NCBI GenBank assembly: GCA_024280675.1
Contig: JAJRPT010000002.1
Coordinates: 1-9,200 of the forward strand
Reading direction: 5' to 3'
Origin: Bacteroidota bacterium
Lineage (GTDB): Bacteria > Bacteroidota > Ignavibacteria > Kapaibacteriales > UBA2268
DNA: 9,200 nt
In this document: positions 1 through 7,257 of the stretch, in pieces
How the letters are laid out: every line of letters begins with the position of its first letter
Position numbering within the stretch: position 1 is the stretch's first letter
The notes under the pieces: model-generated
Told to the model about the DNA's origin: nothing
Seen by the model: the letters and a program-made list of their open reading frames with translations, nothing else
The model's database searches: none
Translations under genes and position numbers: made by a program

Positions 1-482
1 ATTGTGAAGCCAACACTCATTATTTCTTTTACTCCAAAGGCGAATACCCCAATTTCTTGCGAGGGCATAAATGCGATTGAAAATAATTCTACTTCAATAT
101 TTGTTCCAATCATTCCATTTTCGTCAAAGTTACTCAATATACTTTTTTTATCAGACTCAGTCAGATATTTTCCAATGGGGTCGCCGTTTGCGTCATTTAA
201 CCCACTCCCGCCAAAATAATCTTTTAAGTTGTCAATCGGTATAATGTCTGCATAGGCCGAGACTCCAAAGCCTGGAGTGGTGAACTCCAGCATAATAGAA
301 TCACTGGAATTAATCATCGAAGCAGGATTGCGACCAATTGCAAAAACTCCATCACGGCTTGCGTTCCCGCTATTTCCCAGTGCCATTGCCTTGGCATTTG
401 AAGGTGCAGCCGAACCCATCTGTGCAAATAAATCAATATTCGATGCGGCAAATAAACAAATTAAAATAAATAAATTTCTCAT
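1..482 (-). CDS. Putative outer-membrane beta-barrel protein, N-terminal part (runs off left edge)
   Basis: Only the first 160 codons are in the window. The protein starts with ATG at 482-480 and opens with a signal peptide (MRNLFILICLFAASNIDLFA, likely cleaved near residue 20-21). Next comes a mature start of the kind NAKAMALGNSGNASRDG...NPA at about residues 28-53. That ALG-x-SG-x-A...NPA pattern is typical of the PorV/TraF/DUF5723 class of FCB-group outer-membrane barrels, where it forms the N-terminal strand and hairpin. The remaining visible residues alternate polar and hydrophobic as expected for barrel strands. The start is firm: a strong AAGGAGGG Shine-Dalgarno site (498-491) lies 8 nt upstream, inside the last codons of the preceding lipoprotein gene, whose TAA ends 1 bp before this ATG. 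The pair is therefore likely co-transcribed and translationally coupled. Substrate or partner cannot be told. Family assignment is inferred from the N-terminus only. Confidence 0.8.
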   Translation of the reverse strand, partial: MRNLFILICLFAASNIDLFAQMGSAAPSNAKAMALGNSGNASRDGVFAIGRNPASMINSSDSIMLEFTTPGFGVSAYADIIPIDNLKDYFGGSGLNDANGDPIGKYLTESDKKSILSNFDENGMIGTNIEVELFSIAFMPSQEIGVFAFGVKEIMSVGFT

Positions 483-483
483 C

Positions 484-2154
484 TTATTCTCCCTCCTTGT
501 CATCTTTGTTCTCATCGTCTTTGTCGTCGTCTTTTCCAAACAGATCTTCTGAGAGCCTTAGGTTTAGGCTTAGCCAAGTTCTGAAGTCAAAGAACTGATC
601 GGGACCGAAATAGATTTTCTCTTCTTTCTCAATTTCTGGAGTGTGAGGAATCCATTTTACTTCTGCACTATAGCAATTCACAAACTTCAGAATTCTTTCT
701 TTATCAAATTCAAGATAACCAGAGATTATCGTAGAACTTAAACCATTGCTTGCATTTGAGGCAAGGGCACCCTTGACCAAGACAGAGTCTACAAAGAGTA
801 CTTCTTGGACTAAACCTCTGAAAGTAAATATCAAATCTACATTGAGTGGAATGCCATTGTCTATTTCGTAGAAGAGCTTTAACGACGAGCCATTGTCACC
901 TATTATATCACGCATTTCTGTGTCGCCGCTTGTGTAATCAACATCATAGAGATTTTTATAAGTTGTAAACTCGTGGTCGAACCAGATTATGTCTGCGAAG
1001 CCATCCGAATGAAGAATTCTTACATCAGACGATGACTCTAGCTCGAAGGAAAGATTGACAAGATCTTCATTTGTAGCAATGCCGATTTTATTGCTTGGAT
1101 TCATCTCCAAATCTGCCATGATTCTAATTTCATCTGGCATGAATGTCATAAAATCTGCAATATTAGAGTTAGTGTTGTCATAGACTTTTTCCTTCATTCC
1201 TTTTTCAATCAACACTTCATTTCCATCTGAATGGTCTTCGAGTGTAACAAATCCTTGGCCGTAACGAGTTCCAATAATATTAATGTTGTAGAGCCGGGCG
1301 TCAAAGGCATCATCTCGGTAAGTCTCTGGGTCGAGCAATGCCGAAAGAGTTAGTGTAGCGTCTTGAAAAGAGAGAATATCTCTTGCCTCTTTTGCATCAT
1401 CGGTCATTGGCAGTTTTATCAGTTCGTTAATTGGGTCGATATCGCTGCCGGGGTCTGTGCTGCTGGATGAAAGAATTCTAGCTTTAATGTATTTAAAATC
1501 AGATCCTGAAATGCTAATCTGGAAAACAACTTCTTCTTCTGTAGGAGTGGCACTAAGGGAAACATTTACAAGTAGCTTAGACGGGTCGTATCCATCTGGT
1601 ATTGTGTAGAAATGATTTCTTAACGGGACAATAACTTTTAAACCTTGCTCGTTTGGCGATATTTCAATATCTTTTTGGAAATTATTGCCATTGTAATGCA
1701 CAAGTCCAGGGATTGTGATTTCAACATCTACTAATTGATTAGAGTTATTATTTATATCAATTTCGATATAACCTTGGATTATATCTGCTTCAAATATTTC
1801 TGCACCGTCTTTGAAATCAACACTTATTGCCGAGTCACCTTGGGTGAGTGAAATTCTGGTTATTTTGTCATTGTCAAAGTCGAGTTGCCCCTTTAGAAAC
1901 CCTTCAGACCTAAACTCTCTGTCATATCTTTCCCCTGTCAAAAAGTAGGCACGGTAGTTCTCTGAACTGTCGATTGTAACGTTGGAGTCTAGTGTGAGAA
2001 TGTCCTCAACATAGTAAACCTCAGATTTTAGCGGGATATTAAGTTCAAAATCCCAAGACGGGATAACAAACTTATCTGGTAAATCGACGCAGGAAGAGAA
2101 AATAATTATACTCAGAACAAGCGAGGACAGCCAAGCAAACAATCTTACTTTCAT
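484..2154 (-). CDS. Large hypothetical lipoprotein with acidic C-terminal tail
   Basis: 556 residues of unknown function. The N-terminus is a type II signal peptide: basic MKVR, a hydrophobic stretch to about residue 19, then a lipobox ending in Cys22 (FSSC). The mature protein should therefore be lipid-anchored, probably in the outer membrane. The body is rich in short beta-type segments with many Asp, Asn and Ser residues and no transmembrane helix; a Ser/Asp/Pro-rich linker (SSSSTDPGS) sits near residues 229-237. I see no catalytic motif. The last 15 residues are almost entirely Asp, Glu and Lys (DDDKDDENKDDKEGE). The ATG start is supported by GGAG about 6 nt upstream and by the signal peptide. 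It lies 60 bp after the plug/barrel gene and 1 bp before the next barrel gene, so a role alongside outer-membrane proteins is plausible but inferred. Similar long lipoproteins of unknown function occur in Ignavibacteria-like genomes. Confidence 0.85.
   Translation of the reverse strand: MKVRLFAWLSSLVLSIIIFSSCVDLPDKFVIPSWDFELNIPLKSEVYYVEDILTLDSNVTIDSSENYRAYFLTGERYDREFRSEGFLKGQLDFDNDKITRISLTQGDSAISVDFKDGAEIFEADIIQGYIEIDINNNSNQLVDVEITIPGLVHYNGNNFQKDIEISPNEQGLKVIVPLRNHFYTIPDGYDPSKLLVNVSLSATPTEEEVVFQISISGSDFKYIKARILSSSSTDPGSDIDPINELIKLPMTDDAKEARDILSFQDATLTLSALLDPETYRDDAFDARLYNINIIGTRYGQGFVTLEDHSDGNEVLIEKGMKEKVYDNTNSNIADFMTFMPDEIRIMADLEMNPSNKIGIATNEDLVNLSFELESSSDVRILHSDGFADIIWFDHEFTTYKNLYDVDYTSGDTEMRDIIGDNGSSLKLFYEIDNGIPLNVDLIFTFRGLVQEVLFVDSVLVKGALASNASNGLSSTIISGYLEFDKERILKFVNCYSAEVKWIPHTPEIEKEEKIYFGPDQFFDFRTWLSLNLRLSEDLFGKDDDKDDENKDDKEGE
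491..498 (-). promoter_or_regulatory. Shine-Dalgarno site of the barrel protein, inside the lipoprotein gene
   Basis: AAGGAGGG on the minus strand, 8 nt before the ATG at 482. It doubles as coding sequence for the final Lys-Glu-Gly of the upstream lipoprotein, so translation of the two genes is physically linked. Confidence 0.7.
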
Positions 2155-2214
2155 AGGAACTCCAACTTTAAAAAAAGAAAAATACTTATCTATTTACAAA
2201 TATAAAGAATTTAA
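2155..2214 (-). other. Short AT-rich gap between barrel gene and lipoprotein gene
   Basis: 60 bp, very AT-rich, with no stem followed by a T run on the minus strand, so no intrinsic terminator separates the two genes. A TATATTTG string (2204-2197, minus strand) matches the Bacteroidota -7 element TAnnTTTG, but I see no convincing -33 partner, so an internal promoter is only a weak possibility. GGAG, about 6 nt before the lipoprotein ATG, is its ribosome binding site. Confidence 0.35.
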
Positions 2215-4212
2215 TTAATCAGAAAAAGTCCAGTTGGTCGAAAGCCTAAAGCCTCCTTCATTAATTGGATGCCAGGCAAGCAGGTAAGACTCTGCCTCAA
2301 GCATATTTTCGTAAGATAATTTTAGATATGCTTTTCCTAATCTGAGGCTAATATAGGGCGAGAGGTAATCGAACGTCCAGTCCTTAGCATAATTTGAACC
2401 GTGATAAACCCTAGCAAGAGAATTAAAGGCAAGCCCACAGCTTGGAGAAAGTATCTGGTATCTTGTGCCAATATTCCCCTGGGATCTGCCCAAGGCAAAA
2501 GACCAATAAAAATTAATCTTCCCATTCCAAACAATTTTATTCGCCTCCCATAGCCCCGCCGATGTGGTGTAAAGATGTTGATTAAAATGTATATGAAGCG
2601 AATCACTTTCGCTTATTTCCAGCCCAAGTGGAAAAGCATATCCTAGGTCTAGGGCTAGACCACTAACAGTAGAAGCGTCATTGTTCCACCTCAAATCATA
2701 CTTCATATATTGGAAATTCTCAGTGTATGAATATGTGCCGTAGAACTTGCTGTGAAGAATCCTATGATAAGCATTTATGAGGAAATCAATATTCCAAATA
2801 TTTATTCTAGTTTTAGCAGAAATCAATGACTCAGCACTAAGTTTATTGCCCGTGCCATAAATCGACTGAGCAATCAATCCAAAAGAGGAATGCGAAAGTG
2901 AGTAGTCGAGATTAACTCCAAAAGCATCCACCCCTGCTCCATAATTCAAAGCATTTTGTCCATTTTTATTTAATAATCTTGCACCACCATAGATATTAAT
3001 TTCTTGGCTTAATTTGAGACTAGCCATTCCAAATAAAGCCAAATCAGTCAAGCCAGATTCCTCAAAGAATGAATTCTTACTAATCGAATTTCTGGAAAAT
3101 TCCAGACCAGATCGTAGTTTCAAATTTTCATTAATTTTATATTTTACTTCAGCATTTGCCCCAATAATGTTGCTTTGGTATCCTAGATCATCAAAATTTT
3201 TGCTTACAAACCCGAAAGTATCAAGGCTTCTATTGTACTCAATATTTGTAAGATAGACTTGTGTATTATAATTTATCCTAGATTGCTCTTCATTACCAGA
3301 AAAGCTCAGAGTCCAGTCATGGCGGTATTCTCTTTGGTGCGATGCGGTAAAATTCTCATACACATCGACTGGGCTGAGGCTAAAATTTGCATCTTGGTCG
3401 AGCGAAAATTCGGGATTAATCCCAGCATTAATTTCTTTGGAATTATGTGAATGAAGGTATGAAAGGCTTAGGGTCTTGTATTTGCCAAATGTTCTTTTGA
3501 GGTTTCCGTGTAGGTTCCAGAGTTGCACTCTGTCGTTTCGGTAAATTCCGTCGCTTGTGAGGTTCCGAATTCCAAAATTTATATTCCAATTCGGTGCAAA
3601 GTTTTGGGCAAAAACTCCACCTGCAGAAATCAAATCCCCCACATCTTCGGCAATCCAGATTTTGACAAATGGCTTTTTTGTGTCAAATATTATTTCTTGG
3701 AAATTAATCAAAGCACCCGTGCCATCGCCTGAGAGAATGCTGGCTTTTGCACCAGTGATAATTTCTATATTTTCAATATTTTCAATTGGATAGAGCGAAA
3801 GATTGAAAGAAGAGTTATCCCCGCTCGTCACTCTTCTTCCATTGCTTTTCACACTATGATTTGCCGATCCATTAATTATCCAGTTGTCATTTAAGCCAAG
3901 CGAGAAAGGATTCAAGGAAATGGCTTGAATTTTCTCATCGAGGATTTCTTGCAGCGACAAATAGTTTATATTCTGAAAATTTCTTTTGTTGATTATGTTT
4001 CCTGAGCTGTTTTGTCCTTTGCCCAACAATCGCCCATGCAGGAAATCTACTTTATGGATAATTACAGAATCTACTTGTGTGATTGTAGAAGAGCTTTTGG
4101 CTTTTTTTCCCATCTGAGAGAATGAAAAAACGCTGAAGCATATAAAAATCACTCCAGCGTTAAATATATTTATTAAATAATATTTCAATTTCCTAGCACG
4201 TTTATAATACAA
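2215..4212 (-). CDS. TonB-dependent-receptor-like outer-membrane protein with degenerate plug domain
   Basis: About 665 residues. A Sec signal peptide (basic n-region, hydrophobic core about residues 11-32, end near FSFSQ) precedes a plug-like domain at about residues 75-178. Within it, SLQEILDEK resembles the plug start and IENIEIITGAKASILSGDGTGALINF (here only named by its ends, I145-F171) corresponds to the plug signature 'IErIEVlrGPasalyGsgAlgGvInI'. About 480 residues of alternating beta-strand sequence follow, ending in the aromatic NWTFSD typical of barrel termini. I see neither the N-terminal carboxypeptidase-like domain of SusC proteins nor a clear TonB box, and the barrel is short for a transporter, so energy-coupled uptake is not assured. 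The start is TTG: AGAAGG lies a few bases upstream and an in-frame TGA (the gyrA stop) bars anything longer. A second TTG at 4188-4186 preceded by AGGAAA also gives a good signal peptide (MKYYLINIF), so the start is uncertain by 8 codons. It follows gyrA by 18 bp and probably shares its transcript. Confidence 0.8.
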   Translation of the reverse strand: MYYKRARKLKYYLINIFNAGVIFICFSVFSFSQMGKKAKSSSTITQVDSVIIHKVDFLHGRLLGKGQNSSGNIINKRNFQNINYLSLQEILDEKIQAISLNPFSLGLNDNWIINGSANHSVKSNGRRVTSGDNSSFNLSLYPIENIENIEIITGAKASILSGDGTGALINFQEIIFDTKKPFVKIWIAEDVGDLISAGGVFAQNFAPNWNINFGIRNLTSDGIYRNDRVQLWNLHGNLKRTFGKYKTLSLSYLHSHNSKEINAGINPEFSLDQDANFSLSPVDVYENFTASHQREYRHDWTLSFSGNEEQSRINYNTQVYLTNIEYNRSLDTFGFVSKNFDDLGYQSNIIGANAEVKYKINENLKLRSGLEFSRNSISKNSFFEESGLTDLALFGMASLKLSQEINIYGGARLLNKNGQNALNYGAGVDAFGVNLDYSLSHSSFGLIAQSIYGTGNKLSAESLISAKTRINIWNIDFLINAYHRILHSKFYGTYSYTENFQYMKYDLRWNNDASTVSGLALDLGYAFPLGLEISESDSLHIHFNQHLYTTSAGLWEANKIVWNGKINFYWSFALGRSQGNIGTRYQILSPSCGLAFNSLARVYHGSNYAKDWTFDYLSPYISLRLGKAYLKLSYENMLEAESYLLAWHPINEGGFRLSTNWTFSD

Positions 4213-4230
4213 ACACCTTCTGCCATAGAA

Positions 4231-6723
4231 TCATAGCAATGTTTCTTGTACCCCATCTTCTGGGGGAGTTTGTTCTTCCATCTCCGTTTCCTCTTCCTTG
4301 GATACAGAGGTAATATCGGCAATGCGGTCACCACTATCAAGCCTAATTAGTTTTACACCTTGAGTATTCCGCCCAATCACCCTGATATTCGACATAGACT
4401 GACGGATAAGCACTCCATTTGCTGTAATCACAATCAAATCTTGGGTATCAAAGGCGGTGAGCAGTCCGCAAACAGAACCAGTTTTCTCAGTCACATTCAT
4501 CGCAATCACACCTTTGGCACCACGTTTAGTCAAACGGAAATCTTCATATTTTGTTCGTTTCCCGTAACCATTTTCGCCAATGACAAGCACTTGCGAATCA
4601 GGCCGCTTGATAATTATCATGGAAATTACAATATCACCTTTTCCGAGTTTAATTCCACGAACACCAGCCGCACCACGACCCATCGGGCGAACATCGGATT
4701 CTCTAAAGCGACACGCCTGCCCCAGTTTCGAGCCAAGGATAATATCTGCCAAGCCGTCTGTAATGTCGGCTGCAATCATTGAATCGCCATCGTTAATCGT
4801 AAGTGCAATAATTCCATTTTGCCTAATATTTGCAAAAAGCGAAAGTCGTGTCTTTTTAATTGTACCATTTCTTGTACACATCACAACATATCTGTCATCG
4901 GCAAAGTCGGTAATCGCTTGATAGGATGTAACTTTCTCATCGGCGGTTTTCTGAATCACATTTGCAAGCGAACGACCCTTGGCATTGCGACTACCTTCTG
5001 GAATATCATAGACCTTGACCTTGTAAACCCGGCCTTGATCTGTAAAGAACAAAATATAATCGTGTGTCGAGGCTTGGAACATGTGTTCGATAAAATCCTC
5101 GTCATAGGTTCCAGTTCCGCTTGACCCACGACCGCCTTTGTTTTGCCTACGATAATTTGAGACTTTTGTTCTTTTAATAAATCCATGATGTGAGATAGTC
5201 ACTATCACATCTTCATTTGCAATCATATCTTCAATCGAGAAGTCTTTTGCGTCATAGACAATTTGAGTTCTTCTTTCGTTCCCAAATTTCAGAGCAAGTT
5301 CTTTTAATTCTGTTGAAATTATATTCATTTGCAGTTGCTTAGATGCAAGAATTGAATTCAATCTTTCAATCGTAGCAAGAAGCTCACGATACTCGTCTTG
5401 AATTTTCCCTCTTTCTAGTCCAGTTAATCTTTGCAATTTCATATCAAGAATTGCTTTTGCTTGGATTTCGGAAAGTTCAAATCGTTCAACAAGTTTTGCA
5501 GATGCTTCAGCCCCATCTTTAGAAGCACGGATAATTTTTATTACTTCATCAATATTATCTAGTGCGATAATAAACCCTTCCAGAATATGAGCCCGGCGTT
5601 CGGCGGCATTCAGCTCAAATTTCGTGCGACGAACAACAACCCTATTACGGTGGGTAAGGTAGTGTTGCATTATCTCTTTTAGAGTAAGCTCAAGTGGACG
5701 ACCATCGACGAGTGCCAACATAATCGCACCGAACGTAGCTTGCATCTGAGTATGCTTGAATAAATTATTCAATACAACGAGCGGGTTTGCATCTCTTTTG
5801 ACATCAATTACAATCCTTTGCCCATCCCGTCCAGACTCATCTCCAACATAGGATATGCCATCGAGGGCTTTATTTCTGACAAGGCTGGCAATTTTTATAA
5901 TCAGTGATGCTTTATTGACTTGGAAGGGCAAATCTTCGACAATAATTCTTTGCTTTGTTCCCGTTTCATTTTCTTCGATTGCAGCCTTTGCCCTCATTAT
6001 AATCTTGCCACGTCCGGTCAAGTAGCAACTCCTCACACCTTGGTAGCCGTAAATTATACCACCGGTCGGAAAATCAGGTGCGGGAACATGTTTGATAAGT
6101 TCTTCAATCGTAATTTCTGGATCTTCAATCAGAGCAAGAATTCCATTTGCGACCTCCCTCAAATTATGAGGTGGCATATTAGTTGCCATCCCGACCGCAA
6201 TTCCACTCGAGCCATTTACCAGCAGAGTTGGGACAACGGCTGGCAACACAGTCGGCTCTTCCAATGAATCATCGAAATTCGGACGGAAATCAACCGTATC
6301 TTTGTCAATATCTCTGAGCAAATAAGTTGATATTTGTGCAAGCCTGGTTTCTGTGTATCTCATCGCAGCGGCAGGGTCGCCATCGACTGAGCCAAAGTTT
6401 CCTTGCCCGTCGACAAGCGGATACCTCATCGACCAATCTTGAGCCATACGAACCATTGCTTCATAAACTGAGCTATCACCATGAGGGTGATACTTACCCA
6501 GCACTTCCCCGACCAGTCTTGCCGATTTCTTATAGGGACGATTTGGGTGGAGGCCCAGTTCCTGCATTGCAAATAATATTCTGCGATGAACTGGCTTGAG
6601 CCCGTCCCTGACATCGGGCAGTGCCCTCGATACAATGACGCTCATTGAGTAATCAAGATAAGAGCTCTGCATTTCGTCTTCGAGCAGAGCCTGTACTATT
6701 TGTTCTTTTCCTAGAATCGACAT
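4231..6723 (-). CDS. gyrA: DNA gyrase subunit A
   Basis: Complete 830-residue GyrA, the breakage-reunion subunit of the A2B2 type II topoisomerase that introduces negative supercoils using ATP hydrolysed by GyrB. The winged-helix region contains GKYHPHGDSSVYE (residues 76-88) and the catalytic tyrosine Tyr123 in AAMRYTETRL. Ser84 and Glu88 occupy the quinolone-resistance positions (E. coli Ser83 and Asp87), the usual sensitive-type residues. The coiled-coil tower and DNA-gate region run to about residue 490. The C-terminal beta-pinwheel has a GyrA box QNKGGRG (527-533), a variant of the canonical QRRGGKG, which favours GyrA over the ParC paralogue. The final 25 residues are acidic (KEEETEMEEQTPPEDG...), as in many GyrA tails that tune DNA wrapping. 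ATG is preceded by AAGGA at 5 nt spacing. gyrB is not in the window. The gene is intact and is followed after 18 bp by an outer-membrane protein gene with no terminator between. Confidence 0.98.
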   Translation of the reverse strand: MSILGKEQIVQALLEDEMQSSYLDYSMSVIVSRALPDVRDGLKPVHRRILFAMQELGLHPNRPYKKSARLVGEVLGKYHPHGDSSVYEAMVRMAQDWSMRYPLVDGQGNFGSVDGDPAAAMRYTETRLAQISTYLLRDIDKDTVDFRPNFDDSLEEPTVLPAVVPTLLVNGSSGIAVGMATNMPPHNLREVANGILALIEDPEITIEELIKHVPAPDFPTGGIIYGYQGVRSCYLTGRGKIIMRAKAAIEENETGTKQRIIVEDLPFQVNKASLIIKIASLVRNKALDGISYVGDESGRDGQRIVIDVKRDANPLVVLNNLFKHTQMQATFGAIMLALVDGRPLELTLKEIMQHYLTHRNRVVVRRTKFELNAAERRAHILEGFIIALDNIDEVIKIIRASKDGAEASAKLVERFELSEIQAKAILDMKLQRLTGLERGKIQDEYRELLATIERLNSILASKQLQMNIISTELKELALKFGNERRTQIVYDAKDFSIEDMIANEDVIVTISHHGFIKRTKVSNYRRQNKGGRGSSGTGTYDEDFIEHMFQASTHDYILFFTDQGRVYKVKVYDIPEGSRNAKGRSLANVIQKTADEKVTSYQAITDFADDRYVVMCTRNGTIKKTRLSLFANIRQNGIIALTINDGDSMIAADITDGLADIILGSKLGQACRFRESDVRPMGRGAAGVRGIKLGKGDIVISMIIIKRPDSQVLVIGENGYGKRTKYEDFRLTKRGAKGVIAMNVTEKTGSVCGLLTAFDTQDLIVITANGVLIRQSMSNIRVIGRNTQGVKLIRLDSGDRIADITSVSKEEETEMEEQTPPEDGVQETLL

Positions 6724-6733
6724 TTTTTCCTTA
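6724..6733 (-). promoter_or_regulatory. gyrA ribosome binding site
   Basis: Minus-strand TAAGGAAAAA immediately before the ATG: AAGGA with A-rich spacing of about 4-5 nt. It fixes the gyrA start. Confidence 0.65.
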
Positions 6734-6755
6734 CACTTTTATAATCTATACTTAC

Positions 6756-6774
6756 GGCAAATTAATTTGTTGCC
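6756..6774. promoter_or_regulatory. Small palindrome in the gyrA upstream region (possible operator)
   Basis: The 12-bp perfect palindrome CAAATTAATTTG (6758-6769) overlaps a GGCAA...TTGCC inverted repeat (6756-6774), 33 bp upstream of the gyrA ATG. On the minus strand, TTGGCA just upstream and TATAGATTATAAA just downstream are candidate promoter elements, but their spacing of about 20 nt is poor. A supercoiling-sensitive gyrA promoter here would fit known biology; the assignment is a guess. Confidence 0.25.
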
Positions 6775-6826
6775 AACCAGCAAATATAAGCAATCCCAAA
6801 ACAATTCCCCACCACCACTTCTCCAC

Positions 6827-6868
6827 AGCCACATTGTGGCCACAATCGTGGCCACAATGTGGCTTTTT
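6827..6868 (+). terminator. Perfect 17-bp hairpin with T run; terminator-like compound palindrome
   Basis: AGCCACATTGTGGCCAC (6827-6843) is perfectly complementary to GTGGCCACAATGTGGCT (6848-6864) around a 4-nt loop AATC, followed by TTTTT (6864-6868). This is a textbook intrinsic terminator shape for plus-strand transcription, yet no plus-strand gene lies upstream: the next DNA to the left is gyrA on the opposite strand. The arms are themselves made of smaller palindromes (CCACA-T-TGTGG, CCAC-AATC-GTGG, CCACA-A-TGTGG in tandem), so it may instead be a repeat element or a protein-binding site. There is no T run on the minus-strand side. Confidence 0.6.
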
Positions 6869-6920
6869 AATTGCTTCTTCTTTGAATAACTGGAATGATG
6901 GATAAATTTATTTTTTAATC

Positions 6921-6938
6921 AGGCAGCACCTGCTTTTT
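6921..6938 (+). terminator. Weak terminator-like hairpin
   Basis: AGGCAG-CAC-CTGCTT forms a 6-bp stem (one G-U pair) with a 3-nt loop, followed by further T residues. It is short and has no upstream plus-strand gene, so it is probably incidental, though it lies near the stronger hairpin at 6827-6868. Confidence 0.2.
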
Positions 6939-6956
6939 CCATGCCCAAGCAATTTA

Positions 6957-6971
6957 ACCCATATTATGGGT
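6957..6971. repeat. Perfect 7-bp-arm palindrome
   Basis: ACCCATA-T-TATGGGT, arms fully complementary with a single central base. The size and symmetry suit a dimeric DNA-binding protein, but it sits over 250 bp from either flanking start codon and inside the putative gene remnant. Confidence 0.35.
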
Positions 6972-6988
6972 AATACTATTTTCGCTAA

Positions 6989-7018
6989 TTACAAGATTTA
7001 CATACTCATCACTTGTAA
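6989..7018. repeat. Inverted repeat TTACAAG / CTTGTAA
   Basis: Two perfect 7-bp arms (6989-6995 and 7012-7018) separated by 16 nt. It lies 17 bp from the preceding palindrome. It could be a paired operator or chance in AT-rich sequence. Confidence 0.3.
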
Positions 7019-7227
7019 ATAAAGGAGGCTGAGACCCTTTGCCTGTATTCAATATTTCTGATTCTCCGTACCTGTATATTGCTTCGTCTACTACGGGGCA
7101 ACACTAATTGCAGGAATAATGCTCGCAATGATCCCGGTTATGAGATTGCCTATAATTCCACCAATAATTAACACTTAACTAGCTGTCCTAATTTTTGGGG
7201 AATTAGTTCACCCATCACACTAAGTAA

Positions 7228-7257
7228 TTGACAATATTTGTTGCATTTTGTTACAAT
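7228..7257 (+). promoter_or_regulatory. Sigma-70-type promoter for the NTF2-like gene
   Basis: Perfect -35 TTGACA (7228-7233), 18-nt spacer, and -10 TACAAT (7252-7257, one mismatch to TATAAT). Transcription would begin near 7264-7266, leaving a leader of about 65 nt before the ATG at 7331. The position supports the ATG at 7331 over the in-frame upstream TTG at 7238 and ATG at 7256, which would lie before the transcript start. Confidence 0.6.

Larger units (their letters stand above)
6915..7218 (-). pseudogene. Possible decayed gene remnant: protein-like segments in three frames
   Basis: Reading the minus strand downwards, three short open stretches follow each other, each in a different frame. 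First, 7215-7168 reads MGELIPQKLGQLVKC then stop. Second, 7174-7091 reads as 27 residues beginning VLIIGGIIGNLITGIIAS, a glycine-spaced hydrophobic helix, then stop. Third, 7094-6954 reads 46 residues from VVDEAIYRYGES through GKGSQPPLFTSDEYVN to THNMG, then TAA, and the same frame goes on as IAWAWKKQVLPD to a TAA at 6915. The composition is protein-like rather than random, and the order (hydrophobic glycine-rich helix, then a polar C-terminal domain) resembles the end of a secreted polymorphic-toxin-type protein. That would need two frameshifts and one nonsense change. No start codon with a good ribosome binding site is seen. Chance translation of AT-rich DNA remains a real alternative. Confidence 0.3.

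Noticed and set aside
4360..4782. 140-codon plus-strand open frame inside gyrA
   Set aside because: It is a shadow of the conserved gyrA C-terminal domain on the other strand; Cys/His-rich composition is an artefact of antisense reading.
6645..6905. 86-codon plus-strand open frame across the gyrA start and the palindrome
   Set aside because: It is antisense to the conserved gyrA N-terminus and reads through the hairpin; no ribosome binding site or protein-like character.
7020..7107. AAAGGAGG followed by a 22-codon plus-strand frame from TTG at 7039
   Set aside because: The spacing is long, the peptide is short and unremarkable, and there is no promoter nearby; the Shine-Dalgarno match is probably chance.
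7021..7130. TPP-riboswitch-like string GGCTGAGACCCTTTG on the plus strand, with GGAATAATGC further on
   Set aside because: The 5' P1 partner and the bases normally found between CTGAGA and ACCC are missing, the second half is 50 nt away and poorly matched, and no thiamine gene follows.
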